A stretch of DNA of 64,000 nucleotides from an uncultured Verrucomicrobiota bacterium (GTDB lineage: Bacteria; Verrucomicrobiota; Verrucomicrobiia; Limisphaerales; CAIQOK01): positions 31,480 through 95,479 of the forward strand of contig CAIQOK010000019.1 of the NCBI GenBank assembly GCA_903873415.1, given 5' to 3'. The notes under the pieces are model-generated. The model was not told the origin of the DNA, did no database searches, and saw only the letters and a program-made list of their open reading frames with translations. Each line of letters starts with the position of its first letter. Position 1 is the stretch's first letter. This document shows positions 30,384 to 40,000 of the stretch, in pieces. The position numbers and the translations under genes were made by a program.

Positions 30384-30687
30384 GGGATCAAGGTCCGATC
30401 CACCGAGATGGAAAAATGTCGGACTTGAAACGTTCCTGGTTCCTATGTCCACAGGCCTTTTGAACAGTCCTTGGAACTTGTTGTTGAGTCCTTCAATCGG
30501 CCCAATGGTTAAGCCATGCAAGAGGAAAGTCAGGATGTCACCCGGGTGAGCCTTGCACAGCCGAGCCCACTTCCTAACCGGCGCCAAGCGCTGCGAATGC
30601 CCCAACCATACCATTCCCAGAGATAGCGCTCATAGTTCTGCCCAGGCCCATCCCTTTTTCATCGACACACAAACGCTCAATCACCGC
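30384..30687 (-). pseudogene. ISL3-family transposase relic
   Basis: Reading the minus strand, one frame gives VIERLCVDEKGMGLGRTMSA, matching the central (I/V)DE-K segment of ISL3 (IS204/IS1001/IS1096) transposases. A second frame gives the C-terminal part: GDILTFLLHGLTIGPIEGLN, then NKFQGLFKRPVDIGTRN and FHLGGSDLDP. In an intact enzyme about 150 residues separate these blocks; here they are almost adjacent and in different frames. The element has therefore lost its catalytic middle and is frameshifted. No terminal inverted repeats were found. The remnant lies just beyond the HU terminator. Confidence 0.7.
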
Positions 30688-30780
30688 CGGCACCATTTCC
30701 CACCGGGGGGGGGGCCATGCCTCAGGGTGCGCAGATTTCCTGATCAGGAAGATTCAAAGGGCTTGCCCCGCGATTTTGTT

Positions 30781-30990
30781 CGTTTACGGCCAACCATGAT
30801 CGTGCTGCCTGTTGGGATGACCGGAGTGATCCCCCTTCAGAGCAGCACCAATCTCGTCCGATGGCACGACGACTAGTTGCCGACGTGGAATCACGCCACG
30901 TGGATGAATTTTCAGCTCAAAGGCTACCTGGAGGAGATCTTCACGATCACCACTCCTATGATGGAGCGCGTGGTGCTGTCGCGTTTACTA
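30781..30990 (+). pseudogene. remnant of an exported protein with an LQSSTNL-type C-terminal segment
   Basis: The frame reads GMTGVIPLQSSTNLVRWHDD, then an in-frame TAG at 30874-30876, then LPTWNHATWMNFQLKGY and FTITTPMMERVVLSRLL. The phrase LQSSTNLxxW is typical of C-terminal modules in exported proteins of Verrucomicrobiota, where it precedes a final strand ending in a FYR(L/V)-like sequence. Here the start is missing and a stop interrupts the module, so this is probably a decayed fragment. Confidence is limited because the matching segment is short. Confidence 0.35.
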
Positions 30991-31242
30991 AGCGGTGTGT
31001 TTTTTGGTTTCGGTGTTTTTGGCTTTGAAGCTGTGGAAGGATGCGTGACGGATTTATTTCATGTGCCACGTGCACAAGGATTAGCGATAGCGTTTGGAGG
31101 CGATTTCAGCTTGATTTGGAGGCAGTTCAGGGGGCTCTGCTCTCTGGAGATGCGTTTTATCTGTCTTTTGGAAAACTCTTGCCAAGAGCAGTCGGGATAT
31201 GCGCTTGATCTTGATTGACCACTATTGAGCATGAACAACCTT

Positions 31243-31626
31243 AGCAGCCGGCGCCAACCTGAAATACTTCGGCGGCATCAAGCAGTGGACCAGCCCGCTT
31301 GGAGCCTTTCTCTCGCGCGGCCTGTTCAAACTGGTCACGTGCAAGCCCGGCTCGTGCTTGGCCGCCGACGCAGTCCTGAAGATCGACGGGGAGGGCGGGA
31401 AACCACCTATGAAAACATGCCACCTCAGCGTAATCCCAAAGGGCTGCCTGAAGGCGGCAACCAGGTTTATGCCGACGTCCCGGCAGCCTGGGTCCGGTTT
31501 GAAGCGATGTATTACTTTCAAAGCTGCAACACCGGCGGGAACCGGATTGTCTATTGGTATCAGTTCCCCCCCGACCTTGGCAGCCGGATGCTGGCCGGAA
31601 TCAATACCTTGTCCGCACAACCCTAA
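31243..31626 (+). pseudogene. decayed type II pseudopilin-like gene (H-X9-DG type)
   Basis: One frame gives KYFGGIKQWTSPLGAFLSRG and CKPGSCLAADAVLKIDGEGG. After a frame change near 31400-31430 another gives KGLPEGGNQVYADVPAAWVR, then FEAMYYFQSCNTGGNRIVYW to a stop. The GGNQVYAD-x-x-x-x-W core resembles the C-terminus of planctomycete/verrucomicrobial prepilin-like proteins, where GGN-x-x-x-x-DG is conserved; here DG has become DV. The N-terminal pilin helix is missing. It lies 15 bases before the first sulfatase gene. Family assignment is by motif resemblance. Confidence 0.5.
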
Positions 31627-31641
31627 CCCCATACGCCTGAC

Positions 31642-33156
31642 ATGAGAACCCTGCTCTTCAAATGGATCTACTTCATATGCCTTCTGGCACTGACCACCTC
31701 GGGCGCCTATGCCACAGGTAAACAACCCAACATCATTCTGGTGATGCCTGATGATGTGGGCTATGGCGATTATGCATGTCTGGGCAATCCCGTTGTCCAC
31801 ACACCCGCGGTCGATGCTTTCAAGAAACAGAGCCTGATGTTCAACCAGTTTCATGTCAGCCCCACCTGTGCGCCCTGTCGTTCCGCTCTGATGAGCGGAC
31901 GGCATGAGTTTAAAAACGGAGTAACCCACACCATCTATGAGCGCGAACGAATGAACCTGAAGACGTTCACCCTGGCACAAATGCTCCAGTCAGCCGGGTA
32001 CACCACGGGCATCTTCGGCAAGTGGCATCTGGGCGATGAAGAGCCTTACCGCCCCGAAAACCGCGGTTTCGACGAGGTTTACATCCACGGCGGCGGCGGC
32101 ATAGGACAGACCTTTCCCGGCTCTTGTGGCGATGCCCCGGGCAACAGCAACATTGATCCTGCGCTCTGGCACAATGGAAAATTTGAAAAGACCAAGGGCT
32201 ATTGCACCGACCTGTTCTTCGCACAAGCCCTTCGCTGGATGAACACCCGGCGCACCGGGGCAAAACCCTTCTTTGCCTACATCCCGCTCAATGCCGCCCA
32301 CAGCCCGCTTGTCGTTCCGGAAGAATATTGCCGCCGCTATCAGGATGCGCCGGGGGTGAACAAAGCCAGCGCAAAATTCTTTGGAATGATTGAAAACATC
32401 GATACCAACTTCGGCGCCTTACTCAAAAAACTCGACGACTGGGGCATCACAGAACAAACACTGGTCATCTATCTCGGGTCGGACAACGGCGGGACGGAGG
32501 GTGTTCAGATCTTCAACGCCGGCATGAGGGGTCGTAAAGGCACCCCCTACCAAGGAGGCACACGCATACCCGCCTTCTTCCGGTGGCCCGGCGTGATTCC
32601 ACAAGGAATAGAATCCCCTGCCCTTGCCGCCCATCTGGACATCTTCCCGACACTGGCCGAGATCGTAGGTGCCAGCCTGCCCCCGGAAGCCGCTGCCCAG
32701 GTTGAGGGACGGAGCATGCTTTCGCTGCTCAAAAATCCCGGTTCCCCCTGGGCGGATCGCACCTTGGTGCATCATATCGGGCGTTGGGAAAAGGGAAAGG
32801 TGTCCGAGTCCAAATACCTTCACTACGCCATCCAGAACTCGCGTTTCTCCCTCGTGAACAATCAAGAGCTCTACGATTTGCAAAACGACCCTGGCGAAAC
32901 ACACAATGTCCTCGCGGAGCACACCGAGGTGGCAGGCACCTTGCGCAGGGCCTATGACCAATGGTGGAATGACGTTCAACCCCTCCTGGTCAATGAAAAT
33001 GCGGTCGGTCCCGAGATGAACCCCATGAAGGCTCTTTATTGGAAACAATTCGGCGGCGGGCCCAGCGAATCCCAGCGCAAAAAGATGGATCCCCACCCCA
33101 AGCTAAAATCATCGCCCAAGAGCTCCAATCCGAAGAAGGAAAGCGCGGAGCGATGA
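31642..33156 (+). CDS. sulfatase (arylsulfatase-like), exported
   Basis: A 504-residue formylglycine-dependent sulfatase. The signal peptide is MRTLLFKWIYFICLLALTTS with cleavage near AYA. The metal-binding DD lies in VMPDDVGYGDY (Asp 37 and 38) and the catalytic signature is C-A-P-C-R (76-80) followed by SALMSGR; Cys 76 would be converted to formylglycine. GKWHLGD and GSDNGG provide further active-site residues. It removes sulfate esters, probably from algal or host polysaccharides, but the exact substrate is unknown. Its stop overlaps the start of the next sulfatase gene (ATGA), so both are translated from one mRNA. The maturase is not in the window. Confidence 0.94.
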   Translation: MRTLLFKWIYFICLLALTTSGAYATGKQPNIILVMPDDVGYGDYACLGNPVVHTPAVDAFKKQSLMFNQFHVSPTCAPCRSALMSGRHEFKNGVTHTIYERERMNLKTFTLAQMLQSAGYTTGIFGKWHLGDEEPYRPENRGFDEVYIHGGGGIGQTFPGSCGDAPGNSNIDPALWHNGKFEKTKGYCTDLFFAQALRWMNTRRTGAKPFFAYIPLNAAHSPLVVPEEYCRRYQDAPGVNKASAKFFGMIENIDTNFGALLKKLDDWGITEQTLVIYLGSDNGGTEGVQIFNAGMRGRKGTPYQGGTRIPAFFRWPGVIPQGIESPALAAHLDIFPTLAEIVGASLPPEAAAQVEGRSMLSLLKNPGSPWADRTLVHHIGRWEKGKVSESKYLHYAIQNSRFSLVNNQELYDLQNDPGETHNVLAEHTEVAGTLRRAYDQWWNDVQPLLVNENAVGPEMNPMKALYWKQFGGGPSESQRKKMDPHPKLKSSPKSSNPKKESAER

Positions 33157-34565
33157 GAAAAGTCTTGGCTGTCCTACTGGGACTTCTGGCAGGCCTGAGC
33201 TTTTGCAGCAGAGCGGGCACCCTCAGTCGCCCGAATATCCTGTTCATCATCGCCGACCAATGGCGTGCACAATCCTTCGGCTACGCCGGGGATCCCAACG
33301 TCAAAACGCCCAATCTGGATCGGCTGGAGAGGGAATCGGTTGATTTTTCGCAGGCGGTTTCCCGGATACCTGTCTGTTCGCCGACCCGCGCTTCTTTGCT
33401 GACCGGGCAGCGCCCCCTGACACACGGGGTCTTCATCAATGACGTTCCCCTGAATCCCAACTTGCCCACTCTGGCCACGGTTCTGGGAAAAGCAGGTTAT
33501 GACACCGGCTGTATAGGCAAATGGCATGTGGACGGGCACGGAAGGTCGGCGTTCATTCCCCGGGAGCGGCGGATGGGATTCGAGTATTGGAAGGTATTGG
33601 AATGCACCCACAACTACAACCACTCCGACTACTATGGCGATGCCCCCGGGAAGCAGCAGTGGGAAGGATATGATGCGATAGACCAGACCCGTGACGCGCA
33701 GCGCTATCTGCAAGCCCATGCCGGAACGAGGCGACCCTTCCTGCTCTGGATGGCTTGGGGCCCGCCGCACAACCCCTACGAGACCGCCCCGCCCCGGTAT
33801 CTGGCACTCTATCCTCCGGAAAAAATCCGGCTCCCGGCCAACATTCCGGCAGATGCCAGGGATGTGGCACGGCGGGAACTGGCTGGCTACTATGCCCACT
33901 GCACCGCACTGGATGATTGCATCGGCGACCTGATCACGAGCTTGAAAACCAACGCTCTTTTGAAAAACACGATTATCGTGTTCACGTCAGATCACGGTGA
34001 CATGCTGCATGCGCACAACCAGCAACGCAAACAGCGCCCCTACGAGGAATCTATCCGGGTGCCGATGCTTTTGCGTTTGCCCGAAGTTTTGGGTGTCAAG
34101 CCAGGGAAAGTCGCCGGAACCATCAACACTGAAGACGTGCTGCCAACCCTGCTGGGGCTTTGCGGCGTGCCCTCCCCGAATTCGGTGCAGGGGCATGATT
34201 TCACCGGCTACCTGCGGGGCAAAGCCGATCCATCCGGCGGGGAGGCGAGCATCGAATGCATTTCCCCCTTCGGGGAGTTCACCCGGGGACAGGGCGGGCG
34301 GGAATACCGAGGCTTGCGGACGACGCGTTACACTTATGTCCAGGATCTTCACGGACCATGGCTGCTCTTCGACAATCTCAGAGACCCCCTGCAACAGACC
34401 AATCTTGTCGGTATAATCGCGCAGCAGGCCTTGAAATCCAAACTGGAAAAACGACTCAAGTCCAGGCTGGCGGCCGAGCACGATGCCTTTTTGACAGGCC
34501 CGGAATACCTCGCCAAATGGAATTACCGGGTGGACGCCACCGGCACCATGTCTTACACCCCATGA
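33153..34565 (+). CDS. sulfatase, second gene of the pair, exported
   Basis: About 470 residues from the ATG at 33153, which overlaps the stop of the upstream sulfatase by the ATGA arrangement; the frame is open further upstream only inside that gene. The signal peptide is MRKVLAVLLGLLAGLSFCSRA. The formylglycine motif is C-S-P-T-R (75-79) followed by ASLLTGQ, the metal site IADQW has Asp-Gln instead of Asp-Asp, and CIGKWHVDG and FTSDHGDML complete the active site. It differs enough from its neighbour to suggest a different sulfate position or substrate. No carbohydrate-binding module is visible. Confidence 0.94.
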   Translation: MRKVLAVLLGLLAGLSFCSRAGTLSRPNILFIIADQWRAQSFGYAGDPNVKTPNLDRLERESVDFSQAVSRIPVCSPTRASLLTGQRPLTHGVFINDVPLNPNLPTLATVLGKAGYDTGCIGKWHVDGHGRSAFIPRERRMGFEYWKVLECTHNYNHSDYYGDAPGKQQWEGYDAIDQTRDAQRYLQAHAGTRRPFLLWMAWGPPHNPYETAPPRYLALYPPEKIRLPANIPADARDVARRELAGYYAHCTALDDCIGDLITSLKTNALLKNTIIVFTSDHGDMLHAHNQQRKQRPYEESIRVPMLLRLPEVLGVKPGKVAGTINTEDVLPTLLGLCGVPSPNSVQGHDFTGYLRGKADPSGGEASIECISPFGEFTRGQGGREYRGLRTTRYTYVQDLHGPWLLFDNLRDPLQQTNLVGIIAQQALKSKLEKRLKSRLAAEHDAFLTGPEYLAKWNYRVDATGTMSYTP

Positions 34566-34765
34566 ACGGAGAGCGATCAACCGAGAGTTCGGGGTGAATC
34601 CCTACACACGGCTCCCGCATGACAACCGGGCACGCCCGCCACAAAACCATTCCTGCTGTTCTTGCAGATATCCCAGGCTCAGGGGCGGTGGGTCCTTCCA
34701 TTCAAATCCGGCTGGACTTCAAAACAGGGTGCGCGATCCGCCAAGTCATCAGTCCTGAATACGGA

Positions 34766-35911
34766 TCACGCCACTGCCAGTTCCCCCTCGGTCTTTAATC
34801 GCAGTTGTCCACAAGCGGCGTCAATATCACCGCCCTTCTCACGCCGCAAAGTGGCCGTGATCTTCAGCCGCTCCAAGGCGGAGAGGAAAAGTTCGCAAAC
34901 GTTCTCAGCGGGCCGTTCCCAGGCCAGGCCATCCACGCGGTTGTAAGGGATAAGGTTCACCTTGGCATGAAGCCGGCGGGCCAGATTCGCCAGCGGCGTG
35001 ACCTGATCCAGTGCGTCGTTCACCCCGGCGATCAGGATGTATTCGAAAGTGATCATGCGGCCCTTTTTTTCCTGATAATAATCGCAGGCGGCGGAAAGTT
35101 CGCTCAGAGGGTATTTGCGGTTGACGGGCATGATCAGATTTCGGGTGGCATCGGTGGCGCCGTGCAGCGAAATGGCGAGCCGGAATTGCATCGGTTCGTC
35201 CGCGAGCCGGCGGATCTGGGGTGCCAGGCCGCTGGTGGAGATGGTGATCTTGCGCGCTCCTATTCCGCCGCCCCACGGGGCATTGAGAATTTTGAGCGCT
35301 TTGAGCAGGTTGTCGTAATTGGCCAAAGGCTCGCCCATGCCCATGATGACCAGATTGTCGATGAACCGTGAAACGGGAACCGCAGCGCCGGAAACCGGTT
35401 TAACCGCCTGAACCTCGGGCTTGGGCGCCTCAAGACCCGGCTGCTGTGCGCGCCACCTTTCCACCGCGAGAACCTGCTCGACGATTTCATAGGGCAGCAG
35501 GTTGCGCCGCCAGCCGTCCAGACCGCTGGCGCAGAATTTGCATCCATAGGCGCAACCCACCTGGGTGGAAACGCAGAGGGTATGGCGGTCGCTCACCTCG
35601 CCGTAGAGCGCCGGGTTGGCGGGGATGAGAACGCTTTCGATGAGCGCGCCGCCTTGAAGGCGGAAGAGAAATTTCTGGGTGGTGTCACGGGCCCCCTGTT
35701 TGCGGGCCAACTCGAGAGTGCCCAGGGTGAAACCCTCGGCGAGTTTTTCACGGAGGGTTTTGGGCAGATTGCTCATCTCGTCCCAGCGCGAGACGCGGTC
35801 GTCATAAAGCCATTTGAGCAACTGCTTAACCCTATAGGCCGGTTCGCCCCAGGTTTTGAAGACGGATTCCAGTTCTTCCAACGACTGCGATTTGATGTCG
35901 AGCTTGAGCAC
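34766..35911 (-). CDS. rlmN: 23S rRNA / tRNA adenine C2 methyltransferase RlmN
   Basis: A 381-residue radical SAM enzyme from a GTG at 35911. The iron-sulphur motif CxxxCxxC is Cys 120, 124 and 127 (CAYGCKFC), followed by MGMGEPLANYDN and ISTSGLAPQIRRL. The two cysteines of the RlmN mechanism are in place: Cys 113 (TLCVSTQVG) and Cys 367 near the C-terminus (DIDAACGQL). RlmN methylates A2503 in 23S rRNA and A37 in some tRNAs. It is about 120 bases downstream of the glycogen phosphorylase gene on the same strand. Confidence 0.97.
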   Translation of the reverse strand: MLKLDIKSQSLEELESVFKTWGEPAYRVKQLLKWLYDDRVSRWDEMSNLPKTLREKLAEGFTLGTLELARKQGARDTTQKFLFRLQGGALIESVLIPANPALYGEVSDRHTLCVSTQVGCAYGCKFCASGLDGWRRNLLPYEIVEQVLAVERWRAQQPGLEAPKPEVQAVKPVSGAAVPVSRFIDNLVIMGMGEPLANYDNLLKALKILNAPWGGGIGARKITISTSGLAPQIRRLADEPMQFRLAISLHGATDATRNLIMPVNRKYPLSELSAACDYYQEKKGRMITFEYILIAGVNDALDQVTPLANLARRLHAKVNLIPYNRVDGLAWERPAENVCELFLSALERLKITATLRREKGGDIDAACGQLRLKTEGELAVA

Positions 35912-36030
35912 GAGGGGATTCTACTCCGGACGAGGCCAAAGGCCAAGCACGGTAAACACTGTTGCGAAATCCGAAAGCGTCGCCCCCCGGAACGGGGCGA
36001 GGCCGGCTGACCAGCCCGGCTGACCGCCCA

Positions 36031-38163
36031 TCATTTGCCCAAATAATATTTTTGGGCGTATTCCTTGACCATGCGGTCCGTGGTAAACTGGGGAACCAGC
36101 GTTTCAAAGGTGCGCCGGATGCGCTGAATCCACTGCCGCGGAATCCCCTGGGCATCGCGTTGGTAGAAGAGCGGGATGACCTGTTCGGTCAGGGATTTGA
36201 AAAGATTTACGCTGTCCAGCCGGTCCTGTTCCTCCACGGAGGCGGGATGGGTATCGTCGCCGATGGCGAAGCCGTTGGTGCCGTCATAACCCTCGCGCCA
36301 CCAACCATCGAGGATGCTCAGGTTCATGCAACCGTGGCAACCGGCCTTCATGCCGCTGGTGCCGGAGGCTTCCAAGGGCCGGCGGGGGTTGTTGAGCCAG
36401 ATATCGCAGCCGGACACCATCTGCCGCGCCACGTGGATATCGTAGTTCTCTATGAAAACCAGGCTGCCCTTCAGTTCGGTGTATTTACTGAGATGAATGA
36501 CATGCTGGATGTAGCGTTTGCCGTCGTCGTCCCGGGGGTGGGCCTTGCCGGCGAAAATGAACTGGACGGGGCGGCTCTTGTCGTGACAAAGCCTTACGAT
36601 GTTTTCCATCTGCTGAAAAATCAGAGGGGCGCGCTTGTAGGTGGCAAATCGCCGGGCAAAACCGATGGTCAACGCATCGGGATTAAGCAGGGCATCGAAC
36701 ACGATGTAATCACCCTGGGTCAGGCGCTGGCCCTGAATGAGCAGACGGCGGCGGCAGAACTCGATGAGTTCGCGGCGCAACCGGTAGCGTAAAGCCCAGA
36801 TCTCCTCGTCGGACAAGACCGCCGGGTCGGCCATTTTCTGCCAGAACGCCTCGGAATTGACCTGTTCCTCCCAGTCCTCCCCGGCCTTGCGGCGCAGGAA
36901 CTGGCGCATCGGCCCTTTCATCCAGCCCGGCAGATGAATGCCGTTGGTGATATGCCCAATGGGGACCTGTTCAACCGCCTTGCCGGGATAGAGGCTCTGC
37001 CACATGTGCCGGCTGACGCGGCCGTGCAGTTCACTCACCCCGTTGGCGGCGCGGGAAAGTTTGAGGGCGAGCACCGTCATGCAAAAAAGTTCACTCTGGT
37101 CCTGCGGATGAACCCGCCCCAATCCCAGCAGTTCGGAGGTTGAAACCGTCAAGCCAGTCCGGTAGCGCTGCAGGGCGTAATCCATCAAACTGGGGCTAAA
37201 CCGGTCGTGTCCGGCCTCCACCGGGGTGTGCGTGGTGAACAGGCACTGCGCCCGGGTTTCTGTGCAGGCCTCCTGAAAAGTCTTGCCGGCCGCAGTCTTC
37301 TCGCGGATGAGTTCCAGCGTGAGAAACGCGGCGTGCCCTTCGTTCATGTGAAAAGTGGATGGTGCAATGCCCATGGCACGGAGCAGCTTCACCCCGCCAA
37401 TGCCCAGCAACACTTCCTGCATGATCCGTGTCGTGCTGTCCCCGCCGTAAACCCGCAGGGTGAGATCGCGGAAATGCTGCTCGTTTTTCGCCAGATCGGC
37501 ATCCAGCAGATATACCGGCACCCGACCCACATTGACCCGCCAGGCCCGGAACGATACCTGGTTCATCCCGATCTCCACCTGGCACACAAGCGGTTCGCCT
37601 GTGTCGTCGAGGACAGGCTCGATCGGCAGATTCTTGGGATTGAGCAGGTTGTAAAACTCAGTCTGCCAGTTGTTGTGGTCGATCGCCTGCTGAAAATAAC
37701 CCTCGCGATAAAACAGGCTGATCCCCACAAAGCCCAGCCCCAAGTCGCTGGCCGATTTGGTGTGATCGCCTGCAAGAACCCCCAGACCGCCCGCGGCGAT
37801 GGGCAGCGTCTCATGGAAGCCGAACTCGGCGGAGAAATATGCGACAGGATTGGCCTTCAACTTGGCGGCGTTTTTATGCGTCCAAGTCGCCGTGTCACCC
37901 ATATAGGCATCAAAGGCTTTAAGAACCAAGCGAACCCGTTCGGCCAAATACTGGTCTTGCAACCGAGCCCGCAGCTCGTAATCCGACAACTCATGAAGGA
38001 CCGCCACGCTATTGTGGTAGAGATTTTGCCAGGCGCGAGGGGAGAGTTCAGAAAAGAGTTCCTGCGCTCCCTGGTCCCAAGTCCACCACAGGTTGCGCGA
38101 AAGACGATGCAGCCCAGCCACCAGTTCGTTAAGCTCTTCGTTGGTCAGAGGTTTCTTTGCCAT
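36031..38163 (-). CDS. glgP: alpha-glucan (glycogen) phosphorylase
   Basis: About 710 residues from the ATG at 38163, where the family N-terminus MAKKPLTNEELNELVAGLHR begins; the open frame to 38313 adds a tail unlike the family. NPVAYFSAEFGFHETLPIAAGG LGVLAGDH marks the start of the catalytic core of the shorter TIGR02094-type phosphorylases. FHMNEGHAAF carries conserved active-site residues, and the pyridoxal phosphate lysine lies in PLEASGTSGMKAGCHG. It releases glucose 1-phosphate from glycogen or maltodextrin. It is 362 bases downstream of glgA, giving opposite activities (synthesis and breakdown) within 4 kb. Confidence 0.95.
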   Translation of the reverse strand: MAKKPLTNEELNELVAGLHRLSRNLWWTWDQGAQELFSELSPRAWQNLYHNSVAVLHELSDYELRARLQDQYLAERVRLVLKAFDAYMGDTATWTHKNAAKLKANPVAYFSAEFGFHETLPIAAGGLGVLAGDHTKSASDLGLGFVGISLFYREGYFQQAIDHNNWQTEFYNLLNPKNLPIEPVLDDTGEPLVCQVEIGMNQVSFRAWRVNVGRVPVYLLDADLAKNEQHFRDLTLRVYGGDSTTRIMQEVLLGIGGVKLLRAMGIAPSTFHMNEGHAAFLTLELIREKTAAGKTFQEACTETRAQCLFTTHTPVEAGHDRFSPSLMDYALQRYRTGLTVSTSELLGLGRVHPQDQSELFCMTVLALKLSRAANGVSELHGRVSRHMWQSLYPGKAVEQVPIGHITNGIHLPGWMKGPMRQFLRRKAGEDWEEQVNSEAFWQKMADPAVLSDEEIWALRYRLRRELIEFCRRRLLIQGQRLTQGDYIVFDALLNPDALTIGFARRFATYKRAPLIFQQMENIVRLCHDKSRPVQFIFAGKAHPRDDDGKRYIQHVIHLSKYTELKGSLVFIENYDIHVARQMVSGCDIWLNNPRRPLEASGTSGMKAGCHGCMNLSILDGWWREGYDGTNGFAIGDDTHPASVEEQDRLDSVNLFKSLTEQVIPLFYQRDAQGIPRQWIQRIRRTFETLVPQFTTDRMVKEYAQKYYLGK

Positions 38164-38525
38164 AATTTGAGTTGCGATTTTCTGCGCCAGCCTTGTCGAA
38201 ACAACCGGACAAGACAGTAACCTTCCGGATTCCGGGCGGCAAATAATTTCCAATGCTGATTTCGTGCCAACCCGTGAAAACAAGCCCTTCCCCCTCAAAT
38301 CCGCCAAATTCACGGCCTAAAACCAGACTGCGGGCATCCGACCCCGGCACGAATGCTGTTGCCTTTTGCGCTGCCTGCCAAAAACGGTGCCGGTTCAATG
38401 ATTCAAATCAGACCGGCGCCCTGCATGGCCCGGAGCGAAGCCGGTCTAACCGCAGAACATGAAAAAGCCTTGTCGAAACCGACCACACCGGCCGTTGAGT
38501 GCTGACTTGGCCCGGAGCGGCCGGA
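38164..38525. other. intergenic between glgA and glgP
   Basis: These 362 bases probably hold the glgP promoter and the end of the serS-glgA transcript. No stable terminator hairpin with a T run and no conserved small gene were recognised. Confidence 0.4.
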
Positions 38526-39974
38526 TCAGAGATTCAGAGCCGACTGATAAACACCCTGATAACTGGCCGCGGTTTTCTGCCAGGAAAAATCCGCAGCCAT
38601 GCCGTTGCAACGGTAATGCGCCATCCACTCGGGTTCGGCATACAGGGCCAGCGCCTTGCCAACAGCCTTGATGAGCGCTTGACTCGAATAATCCCGGAAC
38701 TTGATCCCGGTCGCTCCGGAGGAATCCTCCTGCGCATCGATCACCGAGTCATCCAAGCCGCCGGTGGCGCGAACGATGGGCACAGTGCCGTAGCGCAGGC
38801 TGTAAAGTTGATTCAAGCCGCAGGGCTCAAAGCGCGAGGGCATCAGGAAAAAATCACACCCGGCCTCAATCCGATGAGACAAGCCCTGATCGAATCCAAA
38901 CCGCACGGCCATGCGGTCGGAATGCCGGTCCGCGAGTTCCTGATAGGCGCGCTGATACCCGGGGTCGCCGCTTCCCAGAAGAACAAACTGAAGGCCTTCT
39001 CCGAGCATTTTATCCAAAGCGGCAAGCTGGATCTCCACCCCTTTCTGCTCCACCAGGCGGTTGATGCTCCCAAACAGGGGAACGGACGGATCGACCGGAA
39101 GCCCCAACTCGCGCTGGAGCACCGATTTCTGACGGGCCTTGCCGCTCAGGTCCGCCGGGGAAAAAGAATGCTCCAAAAAGGGGTTGCCCGTCGTGTTCCA
39201 CTCCCCGTAATCCGCCCCGTTGAGAATCCCGGTCAACGCATGCCGGCGGCGGAGCAGCAGCCCGTCCAAGCCGCAGCCGAATTCCCCGGTCATGATTTCA
39301 CGGGCGTAACGGGGGCTCACGGTGGTGATGGCCGCCGCGTGCAGAAGTCCGGCTTTCAGGCAGTTGAGCTGGCCGTAAAATTCAACACCCTCGGAATGAA
39401 AATGCTCCCAAGACAGTCCGGTCAGGGCGAATGCGTGGCGTGGGAAAAGACCCTGATAAGCGAGATTATGAACGGTGATACAGGTTCGCGGCGGCTGCGG
39501 CCAACCCGTCTGACGCGCTTCCTCCAAGAGCAGCAGCGGCACCAATCCGGTCTGCCAGTCATGGGCATGAATGAGTTCAGGACGCCACGGCAGGCGCCGT
39601 GCCAGCTCCACAACCGCTTTGGAGAAGAAGACAAAGCGCTCGGCGTTGTCGACGAAGTCCGTCCCGTTGACCCCGTAGGGTGCCGCACGCTGGTAAAAGC
39701 CCGGCTGCTCCACGAAATAAATCGTCAGACCTTCCTCCGCCTCCAAGGCCAGAATTCCGGCGGTGATCCGCCTGGGGCCCACGGGCAAATCAAAGGCCTC
39801 GGAAATCCGACTCAGACCGGAAAAGCGGTCCTCTATTCCGGCATAGAGGGGGGTGACTACCCCGACCCGGTGACCGGCGCGGGCCAGTGTTTTGGACAGG
39901 CCGCTGACCATGTCGGCAAGACCTCCGGTTTTGGAGTAGGGATGGACTTCGCTGCTGGCCAGTAAAATTCTCAT
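38526..39974 (-). CDS. glgA: glycogen synthase (ADP-glucose type)
   Basis: A 482-residue GT5 enzyme that extends alpha-1,4-glucan from ADP-glucose. The N-terminal substrate motif is SKTGGLADMVSGL (about 14-26). In the C-terminal domain, MPSRFEPCGLNQLYSLRYGT and PIVRATGGLDDSV are the nucleotide-sugar binding motifs, and HNLAYQGLF and HAHDWQTGLVP are also conserved. Length is standard. It starts 26 bases after the serS stop on the same strand, so the two may be co-transcribed, and lies upstream of glgP. Confidence 0.97.
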   Translation of the reverse strand: MRILLASSEVHPYSKTGGLADMVSGLSKTLARAGHRVGVVTPLYAGIEDRFSGLSRISEAFDLPVGPRRITAGILALEAEEGLTIYFVEQPGFYQRAAPYGVNGTDFVDNAERFVFFSKAVVELARRLPWRPELIHAHDWQTGLVPLLLLEEARQTGWPQPPRTCITVHNLAYQGLFPRHAFALTGLSWEHFHSEGVEFYGQLNCLKAGLLHAAAITTVSPRYAREIMTGEFGCGLDGLLLRRRHALTGILNGADYGEWNTTGNPFLEHSFSPADLSGKARQKSVLQRELGLPVDPSVPLFGSINRLVEQKGVEIQLAALDKMLGEGLQFVLLGSGDPGYQRAYQELADRHSDRMAVRFGFDQGLSHRIEAGCDFFLMPSRFEPCGLNQLYSLRYGTVPIVRATGGLDDSVIDAQEDSSGATGIKFRDYSSQALIKAVGKALALYAEPEWMAHYRCNGMAADFSWQKTAASYQGVYQSALNL

Positions 39975-40000
39975 TGATGGCCGCCGGGCTGGGAACGGCT

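Noticed and set aside
30075..30614. 179-codon minus-strand frame covering most of the HU gene
   Set aside because: Its left half is antisense to HU. Only residues 1-77 resemble ISL3 transposase, so it is treated as part of a decayed element, not a gene.
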